Source of the DNA: Citrobacter youngae ATCC 29220
GTDB lineage: Bacteria > Pseudomonadota > Gammaproteobacteria > Enterobacterales > Enterobacteriaceae
Reading direction: 5' to 3'
NCBI RefSeq assembly: GCF_000155975.1
Contig: NZ_GG730299.1
Span: 2,041,713-2,105,712, forward strand
Length of the DNA: 64,000 nt
The notes under the pieces: generated by a model
What the model saw: the letters and a program-made list of their open reading frames with translations, nothing else
Databases searched by the model: none
Told to the model about the DNA's origin: nothing
In this document: one piece after another, positions 42,016 to 53,227 of the stretch
How the letters are laid out: each line of letters starts with the position of its first letter
How positions within the stretch are numbered: position 1 is the stretch's first letter
Program-made: the position numbers and the translations under genes

Positions 42016-43449
42016 TTAGAGCATGTTCCAGCCGATCAACATATTCCACCACCAGATCCCCAGCGTAATATGGACTAGGAACGTTAAGAACGTCAGCATT
42101 GCGCCAACCAGCCACCACGATTTAATATCGTTATATCCGACACCAAAAATAACCGGTCCCGCAGCGCCGCCATAATGAGTAACCATTCCGCCATAGGAGT
42201 TGGAGAAGAGTAATGCCAGCGCGGTTAACATCAGCGGTGCACCGGAAACATTCGCCAGCATAGCAAATACCGGCATCATCGCCACAATATACGCACTACC
42301 TGAGGCAAAGAAATAGCGAACAATAATGCTCAAAAAGAGAATAACGAAGAACGCAACGTTGCCGTGATTGCCAAAGTCGAGATTATTTTTGAAGAGTTCA
42401 GCCAACCAGTCAAAAAACTTCACTTTCGATAATAATGAACTTAAACCGATAATACCGCCGTACCAGATTAAGGTATTCCAGCCGCCCTTATTTTTAACGA
42501 CATCATCCCAGGTTACGACACCTAACAAAAGCATCATGCCCATTACGACAATAGCCACCGTTGATTCATCAACGCCAAGAGTTTTACTGAAGATCCATCC
42601 CAATAGCGCGAGGACAAAAATGCCCAGCAGCATTTTTTCGCGAACCTTCATTGGCCCTAAATCCTCAAGCCCGGCCTTAGCGATAGTCTTGTTATCAACC
42701 TTTTTAATTTCAGGTGGATACATAAAATAGATAGCTAACGGCGTCACCACCAGCATGACCAGGCCTGGCAAACTCGCAGCGAGCGCCCATGCTCCCCAGC
42801 TCAGCTGCAAGTGGCAGATATCATTGATCATTTTCAATGCCAGAATATTACCTGCCATCGCGGTAAAAAACATATAGCTGGTTGTTTTGGTCACCATATA
42901 GACCGTCATCATCAGATAGTGGCCTACGCGCCGCGGGCTCTTGTCCGGCTCAGAACCCAACGCCACCGCCACGCTATTGATGATGGGTAAAACGATTCCT
43001 CCTGCTCGCGCGGTATTTGACGGTGTGGCCGGGGCTAACACCAGATCAAGAAACACGGTCACATAGCCAAGACCAAGCGTGGTGTTACCTATTTTACCGA
43101 TCAGGATATAAGCAATGCGCTTGCCCAGCCCCGTAGTCACAAAAGCGGCGCTTAAGGTAAATGCCGAGAAAACCAGCCACGTGGTGCCGGAGGCATAGCC
43201 GCTCAGCACGCTGCTGGTTTTCAGTACCCCGTGGCCTAAGTTGCCGACAATCACCATTGATGCGGCAACGGCAATCAATAACACCACCGGTTCCGGAAAA
43301 GGCTTGATCACCAGTCCGACAATGGCAGCAAGATAAATACCGAACAGCACCCATGCCAGTTCACTTAATCCCGCAGGGGCAGGAAGGAATCCTATGATAC
43401 AAGGGATGACTAATATTAATATTAGCTTCCATAATGACTTAACGTTCAT
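42016..43449 (-). CDS. ybhI: YbhI, DASS-family tri/dicarboxylate transporter
   Basis: 477 residues, E. coli length. SLC13/CitT-like with about twelve membrane spans; substrate motif TPSNTARAGGIVLPI near residue 145 and a second HYGGAAGPVIFGVGY near 435. Flanked by the PrpF-like ybhH (82 bp upstream) and aconitase-like ybhJ (63 bp downstream), so it probably imports the polycarboxylate those enzymes process. It is a homologue, not a close copy, of the transporter at 4007-5428. Confidence 0.93.
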   Translation of the reverse strand: MNVKSLWKLILILVIPCIIGFLPAPAGLSELAWVLFGIYLAAIVGLVIKPFPEPVVLLIAVAASMVIVGNLGHGVLKTSSVLSGYASGTTWLVFSAFTLSAAFVTTGLGKRIAYILIGKIGNTTLGLGYVTVFLDLVLAPATPSNTARAGGIVLPIINSVAVALGSEPDKSPRRVGHYLMMTVYMVTKTTSYMFFTAMAGNILALKMINDICHLQLSWGAWALAASLPGLVMLVVTPLAIYFMYPPEIKKVDNKTIAKAGLEDLGPMKVREKMLLGIFVLALLGWIFSKTLGVDESTVAIVVMGMMLLLGVVTWDDVVKNKGGWNTLIWYGGIIGLSSLLSKVKFFDWLAELFKNNLDFGNHGNVAFFVILFLSIIVRYFFASGSAYIVAMMPVFAMLANVSGAPLMLTALALLFSNSYGGMVTHYGGAAGPVIFGVGYNDIKSWWLVGAMLTFLTFLVHITLGIWWWNMLIGWNML

Positions 43450-43531
43450 TTTTGAATCCTGGATAATCTGTACGGGTAATACAGAATGTTTCTCGATTTT
43501 CCGTAATCACAGCAAAATGAGGTCAATGCTG

Positions 43532-44584
43532 TCAGGGAAGGTAAACGTCACCAGCGAATATTTTTCTGGCGGTACGAATAACCGAAGCCCGGATGGTCGA
43601 AGGTTCGTCACCTTCATTGGTTAAATAAATATCAAGAACGCCGCCAGGATGTTCGATAGTAATATTTCCATACTGTGCACCCGCCGTTACCTGACGCGTG
43701 ACGGTACCATTAATGGCGCAACTGCTGGCGATAGCTATCGCTCCGGTAATCGCCAGTGCTTTATGGCATGAGTGCGGCATAAAATAGCGAACATTAATGG
43801 CGCCGCCATTTCTGGCAGAAGAAATAAGAATAGGTTTTGGGATAACCTTATTACTGACATCCCCCAGGCCCATAGCCTGACCGGCCTGTAAACGAATAGA
43901 CTCAACACGCGATAATAATTCGCTGTCGGCATCCAGATCTTCCGGTAATTCATACCCTGTTTTTCCCAGATATTCGGCAGGGATAATCACCACTGGCGTC
44001 GCCATATCCATACAGGTCACCGGAACGGAGTCGAAATAATCGATCTGCTGGCCAGTCGGAAAAATATGTCCGGTTTTCGAGCCCGCGGCATTGAGAAACG
44101 TCAGCGCAATAGGGGCGGATGTTCCCGGTACGCCATCAATTCTTGCGGTTCCTTCATACTCAACCACACCGTGCGGCGTCTGTATATCGGCTTCAATGAA
44201 GGTGTTGGTGTTCACATTACGGATGCGTACGCGGGTAGTCGGCGCTGAAGCGGCAATCAGGCCCTTTTCAATAGCAAACGCGCCAACGGCGGAAAGCATA
44301 TTGCCACAGTTTGGTGTGGTATCGACCCGTTTCTCATGCACCAGCACCTGCGCAAATAAATAATCAATATCAGCTTGCGGATCGTTTGAACGACTAATAA
44401 TCGCCACTTTACTGGTTAACGGATTACCACCGCCAATGCCGTCTATTTCCAGCGCATTGCCCGAACCCATAATGCCAATCAATACTTCATCACGCAGCGT
44501 TTCTTCTTGCGGCAGGTCTTGTGCTAATAAAAATGCGCCTCTGGAGGTTCCTCCGCGCATCATAACGCAAGGTATTTTTTTCAT
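43532..44584 (-). CDS. ybhH: YbhH, PrpF-family aconitate isomerase-like protein
   Basis: 350 residues, E. coli length. It starts MKKIPCVMMRGGTSRGAFLL, the diagnostic PrpF/diaminopimelate-epimerase-fold N terminus. The second active-site region is around TPNCGNMLSAVGAFAIEKG near residue 95. The family includes PrpF (2-methylaconitate isomerase) and 4-oxalomesaconate tautomerase. With aconitase-like YbhJ and carrier YbhI it suggests cis/trans or double-bond isomerisation of an aconitate-like compound. First gene of ybhHIJ, divergent from the LysR gene ybhD. Confidence 0.92.
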   Translation of the reverse strand: MKKIPCVMMRGGTSRGAFLLAQDLPQEETLRDEVLIGIMGSGNALEIDGIGGGNPLTSKVAIISRSNDPQADIDYLFAQVLVHEKRVDTTPNCGNMLSAVGAFAIEKGLIAASAPTTRVRIRNVNTNTFIEADIQTPHGVVEYEGTARIDGVPGTSAPIALTFLNAAGSKTGHIFPTGQQIDYFDSVPVTCMDMATPVVIIPAEYLGKTGYELPEDLDADSELLSRVESIRLQAGQAMGLGDVSNKVIPKPILISSARNGGAINVRYFMPHSCHKALAITGAIAIASSCAINGTVTRQVTAGAQYGNITIEHPGGVLDIYLTNEGDEPSTIRASVIRTARKIFAGDVYLP

Positions 44585-44622
44585 AATAATGCTCTCAATG
44601 TTATTTCCACTAAGTACATGGT

Positions 44623-44635
44623 TTCATGCCATGAA
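44623..44635. promoter_or_regulatory. LysR-type T-N11-A palindrome between ybhH and ybhD
   Basis: TTCATGCCATGAA is a perfect 6+1+6 palindrome of the T-N11-A form bound by LysR proteins, 39 bp before the ybhH start and 129 bp before ybhD. It is the best candidate YbhD operator in this gap. Confidence 0.6.
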
Positions 44636-44763
44636 TTGGGTGGCTAATGACTTTGTTGGCATGATTAGTGATTTATTTTTATTAATTAAAGTTTGAGAGT
44701 TACAGATACGCAGGGTGCTATCATCTTAAACAGGCGCTATCCCCGATTGAGTCCGGAGTCAGA

Positions 44764-45696
44764 ATGAAACACGAATTATCAAGCATGAAGGCGTTTGTTA
44801 CGCTGGCAGAGTCTGATTCTTTTAACAAAGCTGCAAAATTACTTAATATTACGCAACCTGCATTAACGCGCAGAATTAAAAAAATGGAAGAGTATTTACA
44901 TACTCCGCTATTTGAAAGAACAACTCGTAAAGTCGCATTAACAAAAGCGGGAAAAATGCTATTACCGCAAGCCAGAGATTTAATTAGATCGTTGGATGAG
45001 ACCATTTTCAACATTAGTGAAATGAATACTCATCATCATCACGGAATGGTGACGTTATCCTGCATCCCAACGGCTGTTTTCTATTTTTTGCCGCTGGCAA
45101 TCGGCAAATTTAATGAGCTGTACCCCAATATCAAAGTGCGAATTCTTGAGCAAGGCACCAATAATTGTATGGAATCTGTACTTTGCAACGAGGCTGATTT
45201 TGGAATAAACATGAACAACATCACAAATGCCTCTATTGACTTCACGCCACTGGTCAATGAGCCATTTGTTCTCGCTTGTCGGCGCGATCATCCGCTCGCC
45301 AACAAGCAGTTGGTTGAATGGCAAGAATTATTGCAATACAAATTGATCGGCGTTAGACCGTCGAGCGGTAACCGCTTGCTGATTGAACAACACCTGGCAG
45401 ATAAGCCATGGAAATTAGATTGGTTCTATGAGGTTCGCCATTTATCGACGTCACTGGGGCTGGTTGAGGCCGGGCTCGGCGTTTCCGCGCTGCCGGGACT
45501 TGCAATGCCGCAGACGCCGCACCCTACGCTGATAGGGATCCCGCTGATTGAACCCGTCATCAGACGCACTATGGGAGTTATCCGCCGCAAAGATGCGGTT
45601 CTCTCACCGCCCGCCGAGCGCTTTTTCTCTCTACTGCTTAATTTATGGGCAGAAGAAAAAGATAACCTTTGGACGACGGTGGCTGAACATCAGTAA
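44764..45696 (+). CDS. ybhD: YbhD, LysR-family transcriptional regulator
   Basis: 310 residues, the usual LysR length. N-terminal winged helix (SMKAFVTLAESDSFNKAAKLLNITQPALTRRIKKMEEYL) and a periplasmic-binding-like effector domain from about residue 95. Divergent from ybhHIJ, so it is most likely the activator of that operon with an imported polycarboxylate as inducer. The first 100 codons are noticeably AT-rich compared with pgl and mod nearby. E. coli YbhD is annotated somewhat longer at the N terminus; this ATG gives a complete domain. Confidence 0.9.
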   Translation: MKHELSSMKAFVTLAESDSFNKAAKLLNITQPALTRRIKKMEEYLHTPLFERTTRKVALTKAGKMLLPQARDLIRSLDETIFNISEMNTHHHHGMVTLSCIPTAVFYFLPLAIGKFNELYPNIKVRILEQGTNNCMESVLCNEADFGINMNNITNASIDFTPLVNEPFVLACRRDHPLANKQLVEWQELLQYKLIGVRPSSGNRLLIEQHLADKPWKLDWFYEVRHLSTSLGLVEAGLGVSALPGLAMPQTPHPTLIGIPLIEPVIRRTMGVIRRKDAVLSPPAERFFSLLLNLWAEEKDNLWTTVAEHQ

Positions 45697-45774
45697 TGCG
45701 CGCAGCTCGCAGTTTACGATAACGATCCGCAATCTTTTCCAGTCGATGGCGGATCGCTCATAATTCCCTGGCGT

Positions 45775-46818
<1,044 letters not shown>

Positions 46819-46934
46819 CTAAGGTAGACGCTTTTAACGGTGAATGCTTAATTAAGGCTCAGAATTTTGTCCGGCTCCCGTCTCGGTGTACCATTCCAGC
46901 AGACACAATTCTCAACCTTAATCTGGAAAAACCT

Positions 46935-47753
46935 ATGACCGCACGCGTGATTGCCCTGGATTTAGACGGTACCCTGCTGACCCCGAAAAAAACCTTGCTG
47001 CCATCCTCTCTCGAAGCGCTCTCACGCGCCAGAGAAGCAGGCTACCAACTTATCATTGTCACAGGTCGCCATCACGTTGCTATTCATCCTTTTTATCAGG
47101 CGCTGGCGCTGGATACACCTGCAATTTGCTGCAACGGCACTTACTTGTATGATTATCAGGCAAAAAAGGTACTGGAGTCCGATCCCCTTCCGGTTGACCA
47201 GGCGTTACAGCTGATCGATCTGCTGGATGAACATCAAATCCACGGGCTGATGTATGTGGACAACGCCATGCTGTATGAACGCCCAACCGGGCATGTGGTG
47301 CGGACCGCTAACTGGGCGCAAACCCTGCCGCCGGAACAGCGTCCTACATTCACCCAGGTATCCTCGCTGGCGCAGGCCGCACGTGACGTTAACGCGGTGT
47401 GGAAATTCGCCCTGACCGACGAAGATATTCCAAAACTGCAGCAGTTTGGTAAACACGTTGAACAACAGCTGGGGCTGGAGTGTGAATGGTCCTGGCACGA
47501 TCAGGTCGACATTGCCCGCAAAGGCAACAGCAAAGGACGACGCCTTACCCGGTGGATTGAAGCACAGGGCGGAACAATGGAAAATGTGATCGCCTTCGGC
47601 GACAACTTTAACGATATCAGCATGCTGGAAGCCGCAGGCACCGGCGTGGCAATGGGTAACGCCGATGATGCGGTCAAAGCCCGCGCTAACATCGTGATTG
47701 GTGACAACACCACCGACAGCATCGCGAAATTTATCTACACCCACCTGCTGTAA
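46935..47753 (+). CDS. ybhA: YbhA, HAD-family pyridoxal phosphate phosphatase
   Basis: 272 residues, E. coli length. Cof-type HAD phosphatase: DLDGTLL with nucleophile D9 and acid/base D11, TGRHH motif II, and GDNFNDISMLE motif IV. The E. coli enzyme dephosphorylates pyridoxal phosphate and some sugar phosphates. Its TAA abuts the modC stop codon of the opposite strand without a single base between them. Confidence 0.95.
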   Translation: MTARVIALDLDGTLLTPKKTLLPSSLEALSRAREAGYQLIIVTGRHHVAIHPFYQALALDTPAICCNGTYLYDYQAKKVLESDPLPVDQALQLIDLLDEHQIHGLMYVDNAMLYERPTGHVVRTANWAQTLPPEQRPTFTQVSSLAQAARDVNAVWKFALTDEDIPKLQQFGKHVEQQLGLECEWSWHDQVDIARKGNSKGRRLTRWIEAQGGTMENVIAFGDNFNDISMLEAAGTGVAMGNADDAVKARANIVIGDNTTDSIAKFIYTHLL

Positions 47754-48812
47754 TCAGGCGGTAATCGACACGCTCTTAATTTGCGCGTACAGCCACAGGC
47801 CAGGTTTGATGCCAAGCTCATCCCTGGCCCACGGGCTGATCCTCGCCCACAGCGTTTTCCCGCCGACCTCAAGCTGCACTTCCACCTGACCGTGGTCGTC
47901 ATAGCACTGGGCGACCTTTGCACGCAGGATGTTACGAATGCTGGTCTGCTGCGGCGGCTGGAGTACCAGCGAAACATCCGACGCCTGGATACGAATGCGC
48001 AGCACGGATTGCAGCGGCTGCTCAAGCTTGTTGACCCACAGATGCTGATCGCCCAGCGCCAGCGCGGTCATCGCATAGTGAGGATGATGCTCCAGCACGC
48101 TGACTTTCAGAATGCTGCTCTGCTGCTCCTTCGGCAGCCAGGGGTGCATCACGCTACTCCCCCAGACATCCTCCAGCGAACCAAATGCTTTGACCTGCCC
48201 GTTTTCCAGCACCATCACTTTGTCCGCCAGGTGCAAAATCTCATCAAGCGAGTGGCTGACGTACAGCATCGGAATATTAATTTCACGCGCCAGGCGTTGC
48301 AGGTAAGGCAGCAGTTCGCGTTTACGCGGAATATCCAGCGACGCTAACGGTTCATCAAGCAGCAATAACTCCGGCGCGGTAAGCAGCGCCCGACCAATGG
48401 CAACGCGCTGTTTTTCGCCGCCGGAAAGGCTACCGGGTAGGCGATCGAGCAGTTGTTCAATGCCCAGCAGCGCCACCAGCTTATCAAACTGCCCGGTCAT
48501 GCTTTTCGCCATCCCGTAACGCAGATTGCCGCGCACCTTATAATGCGGAAACAGACGCGCATCCTGGAATACATAGCCTACCCGGCGCTTTTCAGGCGTT
48601 AAGCAGATACCGTTTTCAACATCGTTTAACACCCGACCGTTAAGCACGATGCGCCCGGACTGCGGCTGCGTCAGGCCGCTGATGGCGTTAATCAGCGACG
48701 TTTTCCCCGCGCCGGAAACGCCAAAAATAGCGGTGATCCCGCTGGCAGGCAGCGTTTCGTTGAGCGCCAGGCAATGGGTTCCCAGCGTCTGGGAGAAGTT
48801 AAGTTCCAGCAT
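47754..48812 (-). CDS. modC: ModC, molybdate ABC transporter ATPase
   Basis: 352 residues, E. coli length. Walker [11 protein letters not shown] at about 30-39, signature [15 protein letters not shown], Walker [12 protein letters not shown], and a C-terminal MOP (molybdate-binding) domain beginning near residue 285. It energises ModB. Two bases after modB; convergent on ybhA with no gap. Confidence 0.97.
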   Translation of the reverse strand: MLELNFSQTLGTHCLALNETLPASGITAIFGVSGAGKTSLINAISGLTQPQSGRIVLNGRVLNDVENGICLTPEKRRVGYVFQDARLFPHYKVRGNLRYGMAKSMTGQFDKLVALLGIEQLLDRLPGSLSGGEKQRVAIGRALLTAPELLLLDEPLASLDIPRKRELLPYLQRLAREINIPMLYVSHSLDEILHLADKVMVLENGQVKAFGSLEDVWGSSVMHPWLPKEQQSSILKVSVLEHHPHYAMTALALGDQHLWVNKLEQPLQSVLRIRIQASDVSLVLQPPQQTSIRNILRAKVAQCYDDHGQVEVQLEVGGKTLWARISPWARDELGIKPGLWLYAQIKSVSITA

Positions 48813-48814
48813 GA

Positions 48815-49504
48815 TTATCGCCCCGTCCGCTCACGGCTAATACGCGCCAGCCATTCAGAAATCAGCAGTGAAATCAGGGCCAACACAATAGAAATAATAC
48901 ATAATCTTGCCGCCGCGCTTTCGCCGCCAGGCGTCTGGATCAGGGTATACATTGCCGAAGGAATAGTGCGGGTTTCGCCAGGAATATTGGAGACAAAAGT
49001 GATTGTTGCGCCGAATTCCCCAAGGGAACGGGCAAACGCCAGCACCGTGCCGACAATAATGCCGGGCAGCATCAGCGGTAAGGTTATCGTCATGAATACG
49101 CGCCAGCGTCCGGCCCCGAGCGTACGCGCCGCCTGCTCCAGCTTGACGTCGACGCCTTCCAGCGCCAGACGAATGGCCCGTACCATTAAAGGAAACGACA
49201 TCACCGCCGCGGCCAGCACCGCACCGCGCCAGCTAAAGGCAAAGGTAATGCCAAACCAGTCATACAGCCGCTCGCCGATAAATCCGCGCCGCCCCATGGC
49301 GACTAACAGCAGATACCCCACCACCACCGGCGGCAGCACCAGCGGCAAATGCAGCACGCTGTCGAGCAGCGCTTTGCCCGGGAACCTGCATCGCACAAGC
49401 AGCCAGGCAAAGAAGATCCCAAACGGCAGACTAAACAACACGGCCAGGGAAGAAACTTTCAGGCTCAGTATGACGGCCTGCCATTCAGGATCGGTCAGTA
49501 TCAT
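48815..49504 (-). CDS. modB: ModB, molybdate ABC transporter permease
   Basis: 229 residues with five membrane helices and the coupling motif [20 protein letters not shown] (EAA-type loop). Forms the membrane channel with ModC. Its ATG shares one base with the modA stop. Confidence 0.97.
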   Translation of the reverse strand: MILTDPEWQAVILSLKVSSLAVLFSLPFGIFFAWLLVRCRFPGKALLDSVLHLPLVLPPVVVGYLLLVAMGRRGFIGERLYDWFGITFAFSWRGAVLAAAVMSFPLMVRAIRLALEGVDVKLEQAARTLGAGRWRVFMTITLPLMLPGIIVGTVLAFARSLGEFGATITFVSNIPGETRTIPSAMYTLIQTPGGESAAARLCIISIVLALISLLISEWLARISRERTGR

Positions 49505-50277
49505 TACTTGGTCGTAAATCCATAACGTTTAAAAATTTCAGCAGCCTGCGGTCCTTTCAGGTAATCATAGAACGCGCTGACCGTAGCGTTTTTGTGCCCA
49601 TCAACAATCGCGACAGGGTATTCCACTTTTTTGTGTGAATCTTCCGGGAAGGTCGCGACTACCTTGACGCCTTTGCTGGCGACGGCATCGGAACCATAGA
49701 CGATCCCCAATGGCGCTTCATTACGTTCTACCAGCGCCAGCGCGCCGCGTACGTCTTCAGCAGGCGCCAGTTTCGGCGCAAGGGTATCCCATGCGCCCAG
49801 TTTTTGCAGCGCTTCTTTGGCATAAATGCCCGCCGGAACATGTTCCGGATCGCCAACGGCCAGACGTCCACCGTTCAACAGGCTGGTCCAGTTGGTTTTA
49901 CTGTCGATAGTAAACTCTTGCTGGGCGCTGGCTTTCGGCGCCACCACCACCAGACTGTTGCCTAACAGCGTTGCACGCGTGGCGGTATCCATCGATTTTT
50001 TATCCACCGCATAATCCATCCATTTCTGATCGGCAGAAATAAACAGATCGGCCGGTGCGCCTGCTTCAATCTGACGCGCCAGCGTAGAAGAAGAGGCAAA
50101 AGAGGAGACCACGTCAACGTTCTTCTCTTTTTTGTATTGCGTGGCAATATCCTGCATCGCGTTGGTGAGCGAAGCCGCTGCGAATACCGTGATTTTCCCT
50201 TCATCCGCCAATGCATATCCTGCGACGGAAAGAGAAAGCGTCGCTCCTGCAAACAAGCGTAACCATGTGCGTGCCAT
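49504..50277 (-). CDS. modA: ModA, periplasmic molybdate-binding protein
   Basis: 257 residues. A signal peptide of about 24 residues (MARTWLRLFAGATLSLSVAG then YALA) precedes the mature protein. Oxyanion contacts typical of ModA are seen in VFAAASLTNAM, SFASSSTLARQIEAG and VGDPEHVPAGIYA. It captures molybdate or tungstate for ModBC. First gene of modABC with a ModE operator upstream. Confidence 0.97.
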   Translation of the reverse strand: MARTWLRLFAGATLSLSVAGYALADEGKITVFAAASLTNAMQDIATQYKKEKNVDVVSSFASSSTLARQIEAGAPADLFISADQKWMDYAVDKKSMDTATRATLLGNSLVVVAPKASAQQEFTIDSKTNWTSLLNGGRLAVGDPEHVPAGIYAKEALQKLGAWDTLAPKLAPAEDVRGALALVERNEAPLGIVYGSDAVASKGVKVVATFPEDSHKKVEYPVAIVDGHKNATVSAFYDYLKGPQAAEIFKRYGFTTK

Positions 50278-50296
50278 CTGTAGCTCCTTTGAGTTT

Positions 50297-50320
50297 CGTT
50301 ATGTACGCGCAAATATAACG
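50297..50320 (-). promoter_or_regulatory. ModE operator of modABC
   Basis: On the minus strand it reads CGTTATATTTGCGCGTACATAACG, almost the E. coli modA operator with arms CGTTATAT and an inverted ACATAACG. It lies 20 bp before modA. ModE-molybdate represses the transporter here. Confidence 0.88.
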
Positions 50321-50446
50321 GTTAAGTCAGGATTTTCCCAGCGGTTATTAATACCCATTAGAGGTTACACCATGAAAATATCGGCAGGAGAAGCAGGATC
50401 TTGAGAAACTATAGCCGGAGAAAACGGGATGGAAGGCAAAAAATGT

Positions 50447-50470
50447 AAACGCCCGACTGAGCGGGCGTTT
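50447..50470 (-). terminator. Terminator after acrZ
   Basis: A 9-bp stem AAACGCCCG/CGGGCGTTT with a six-base loop lies just after acrZ; on the minus strand it runs into TTTACATTTTTTG. It separates acrZ from the modABC promoter. Confidence 0.8.
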
Positions 50471-50476
50471 GGGGAA

Positions 50477-50647
<171 letters not shown>

Positions 50648-50756
50648 TTAGTTGTATTCTAACCACATCACGCAGAAAAGCACTCCCCTTTTGTGCGGTT
50701 GGCTTTGCGCACGCGCGGTTTTCCGTCACAATACCCTTTTTTGCCAGGAGCTTGTG

Positions 50757-51545
50757 ATGCAGGCCGAAATCCTTCTTACGCTGAAACTTCAGCAAAAACT
50801 GTTTGCCGATCCCCGTCGCATTTCTCTGCTTAAGCACATTGCGCTTTCCGGCTCCATCAGTCAGGGCGCGAAGGATGCGGGTATCAGTTATAAAAGCGCC
50901 TGGGATGCGATTAACGAAATGAACCAGCTCAGCGAGCAGACGCTGGTTGAGCGCGCCACCGGCGGTAAAGGCGGCGGCGGCGCGGTGTTGACGCGTTACG
51001 GCCAGCGTCTGATCCAACTGTATGATTTACTCGCGCAAATTCAGCAAAAAGCCTTTGATGTTTTAAGCGATGACGATGCGCTACCGCTCAATAGCCTGCT
51101 GGCGGCCATTTCCCGCTTTTCACTGCAAACCAGCGCCCGTAACCAATGGTTTGGCACGATTACCGCTCGCGACCACGATCAGGTTCAACAGCATGTTGAC
51201 GTCCTGTTGGCCGATGGCGAAACGCGCCTGAAAGTCGCGATCACAGCGCAAAGCGGTGAGCGTTTGGGTCTTGAGGAAGGCAAAGAAGTATTAATTCTGT
51301 TGAAAGCACCGTGGGTGGGTATCACCCAGGACGATGCTATCGCTCAGGCCGCCGATAATCAGTTGCATGGAACGGTTAGCCATATCGAACGCGGCGCACA
51401 ACAGTGTGAGGTGTTAATGACGTTGCCAGACGGCCAGACGCTGTGCGCGACGTTGCCAGTGGAGCAGACTCACGCTTTAGCCGAAGGCGCTCAGGCCACA
51501 GCATATTTTAATGCTGATAAAGTAATTATCGCGACGCTGTGCTGA
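50757..51545 (+). CDS. modE: ModE, molybdate-responsive transcriptional regulator
   Basis: 262 residues from the ATG at 50757 (MQAEILLTLKLQQKLFADPR), E. coli length; the open frame reaches back to 50652 but has no homology. N-terminal winged helix (SGSISQGAKDAGISYKSAWDAINEM), then tandem MOP domains: SARNQWFGTI and LKAPWVGI. It represses modABC and activates moa; matching sites for both are in this window. Followed by modF after 67 bp. Confidence 0.96.
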   Translation: MQAEILLTLKLQQKLFADPRRISLLKHIALSGSISQGAKDAGISYKSAWDAINEMNQLSEQTLVERATGGKGGGGAVLTRYGQRLIQLYDLLAQIQQKAFDVLSDDDALPLNSLLAAISRFSLQTSARNQWFGTITARDHDQVQQHVDVLLADGETRLKVAITAQSGERLGLEEGKEVLILLKAPWVGITQDDAIAQAADNQLHGTVSHIERGAQQCEVLMTLPDGQTLCATLPVEQTHALAEGAQATAYFNADKVIIATLC

Positions 51546-51612
51546 GTCGGTTGACATCAGCCTGAAGAACACGTATCCCTGTCATTCATCGCTGCAAATA
51601 ATGGGATACAAA

Positions 51613-53085
51613 ATGTCATCGTTGCAAATTTCGCAAGGCACGTTTCGTCTTAGCGACACAAAAACGCTCCAGTTAGATGCATTAACGTTAAACGCGGGTG
51701 ATAGCTGGGCGTTTGTTGGCTCTAACGGTAGCGGGAAATCCGCACTGGCCCGTGCTCTGGCAGGAGAATTGCCGCTACTGAAAGGCGAGCGGCACTGTCA
51801 GTTCACACGGATTACCCGACTTTCCTTCGAGCAACTGCAAAAGCTGGTCAGCGATGAGTGGCAGCGAAACAACACCGATCTTCTCAGCCCCGGTGAAGAT
51901 GATACCGGGCGTACCACCGCAGAAATCATTCAGGATGAGGTCAACGACCCCACCCGCTGCGCTGCGTTGGCGCAGCAGTTTGGTATTTCTGCCCTGCTCA
52001 ACAGGCGTTTCAAATACCTTTCCACCGGTGAAACACGCAAGACTCTGCTTTGTCAGGCGTTAATGTCCGCACCGGATTTACTGATCCTTGATGAGCCTTT
52101 TGACGGGCTGGACGTGGCGTCGCGCCGCCAGTTAGCGGAGCTGCTCGCCGATCTCCACCAGAGTGGCTTTACGCTGGTACTGGTGCTTAACCGCTTTGAT
52201 GAAATTCCCGCGTTCGTGCAGTTTGCTGGCGTACTTGCCGATTGCACGCTGACTGAAACCGGCGCAAAAGCGGACCTTCTGCAGCAGGCATTAATCGCTC
52301 AACTTGCCCATAGTGAACGCCTGGAAGGTATTCAGCTACCTGAACCGGATGAACCATCGGTGCGTCGCACGCTGTCCGATAACGCGCCGCGAATTGTGCT
52401 CAACGACGGCGTTGTGTCGTATAACGATCGCCCTATACTGCATCATCTGACCTGGCAGGTAAACCCAGGGGAGCACTGGCAAATCGTCGGCCCCAACGGC
52501 GCGGGGAAATCCACCCTGCTCAGTTTAATCACCGGCGATCACCCCCAGGGCTACAGCAACGATTTAACGCTGTTTGGCCGCCGCCGGGGTAGCGGTGAAA
52601 CTATCTGGGATATTAAAAAACATATTGGCTACGTCAGCAGCAGCCTGCATCTGGATTATCGGGTGAGTACGACGGTGCGCAACGTCATACTCTCCGGCTA
52701 CTTTGACTCAATCGGCATCTATCAGGCCGTGTCCGACAGGCAGCACAAACTGGTCCAACGGTGGTTGGATATTCTGGGCATGGATAAACGTACCGCGGAC
52801 GCGCCGTTTCATAGCCTTTCCTGGGGGCAGCAACGGCTGGCGTTGATTGTTCGCGCCCTGGTTAAACACCCGACTTTACTGATCCTCGACGAGCCTTTGC
52901 AAGGTCTGGATCCGCTCAATCGCCAACTGATTCGCCGCTTTGTGGATGTGCTGATCGGCGAAGGTGAAACTCAGCTGTTGTTCGTCTCCCACCACGCCGA
53001 AGATGCCCCAGCGTGTATTACTCATCGGCTGGAGTTTGTGCCCGATGGCGATATTTACGCCTATCGACAAACCTCTCTGCGTTAA
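51613..53085 (+). CDS. modF: ModF, double ABC ATPase linked to molybdenum regulation
   Basis: 490 residues from the ATG at 51613 (MSSLQISQGTFRLSDTKTLQ), E. coli length. Two ABC domains: GSNGSGKSAL near 37 with LSTGETRKTLL, and [10 protein letters not shown] near 290 with LSWGQQRLALI. No membrane subunit accompanies it and its role in molybdenum metabolism is undefined. It is co-transcribed with modE and ends at a clear terminator. Confidence 0.95.
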   Translation: MSSLQISQGTFRLSDTKTLQLDALTLNAGDSWAFVGSNGSGKSALARALAGELPLLKGERHCQFTRITRLSFEQLQKLVSDEWQRNNTDLLSPGEDDTGRTTAEIIQDEVNDPTRCAALAQQFGISALLNRRFKYLSTGETRKTLLCQALMSAPDLLILDEPFDGLDVASRRQLAELLADLHQSGFTLVLVLNRFDEIPAFVQFAGVLADCTLTETGAKADLLQQALIAQLAHSERLEGIQLPEPDEPSVRRTLSDNAPRIVLNDGVVSYNDRPILHHLTWQVNPGEHWQIVGPNGAGKSTLLSLITGDHPQGYSNDLTLFGRRRGSGETIWDIKKHIGYVSSSLHLDYRVSTTVRNVILSGYFDSIGIYQAVSDRQHKLVQRWLDILGMDKRTADAPFHSLSWGQQRLALIVRALVKHPTLLILDEPLQGLDPLNRQLIRRFVDVLIGEGETQLLFVSHHAEDAPACITHRLEFVPDGDIYAYRQTSLR

Positions 53086-53096
53086 TTTTCATTCCA

Positions 53097-53119
53097 GGGC
53101 GTTTCACACGCCCTTTTTT
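53097..53119 (+). terminator. Terminator after modF
   Basis: GGGCGT/ACGCCC stem with a five-base loop directly followed by six T, 11 bp after the modF stop. It insulates gal from modEF. Confidence 0.85.
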
Positions 53120-53208
53120 CCGCCTTTTTTTCAGACAAACTCCGGGACAATAACTTAACGCAATGATTTAAAATAAAATAACCCGTATGAACGCGTGAAA
53201 ACACCATT

Positions 53209-53224
53209 GTGTAAACGATTCCAC
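53209..53224. promoter_or_regulatory. gal external operator OE
   Basis: GTGTAAACGATTCCAC is identical to E. coli OE as I recall it, upstream of the galE promoters. It binds GalR/GalS. Confidence 0.92.
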
Positions 53225-53227
53225 TAA

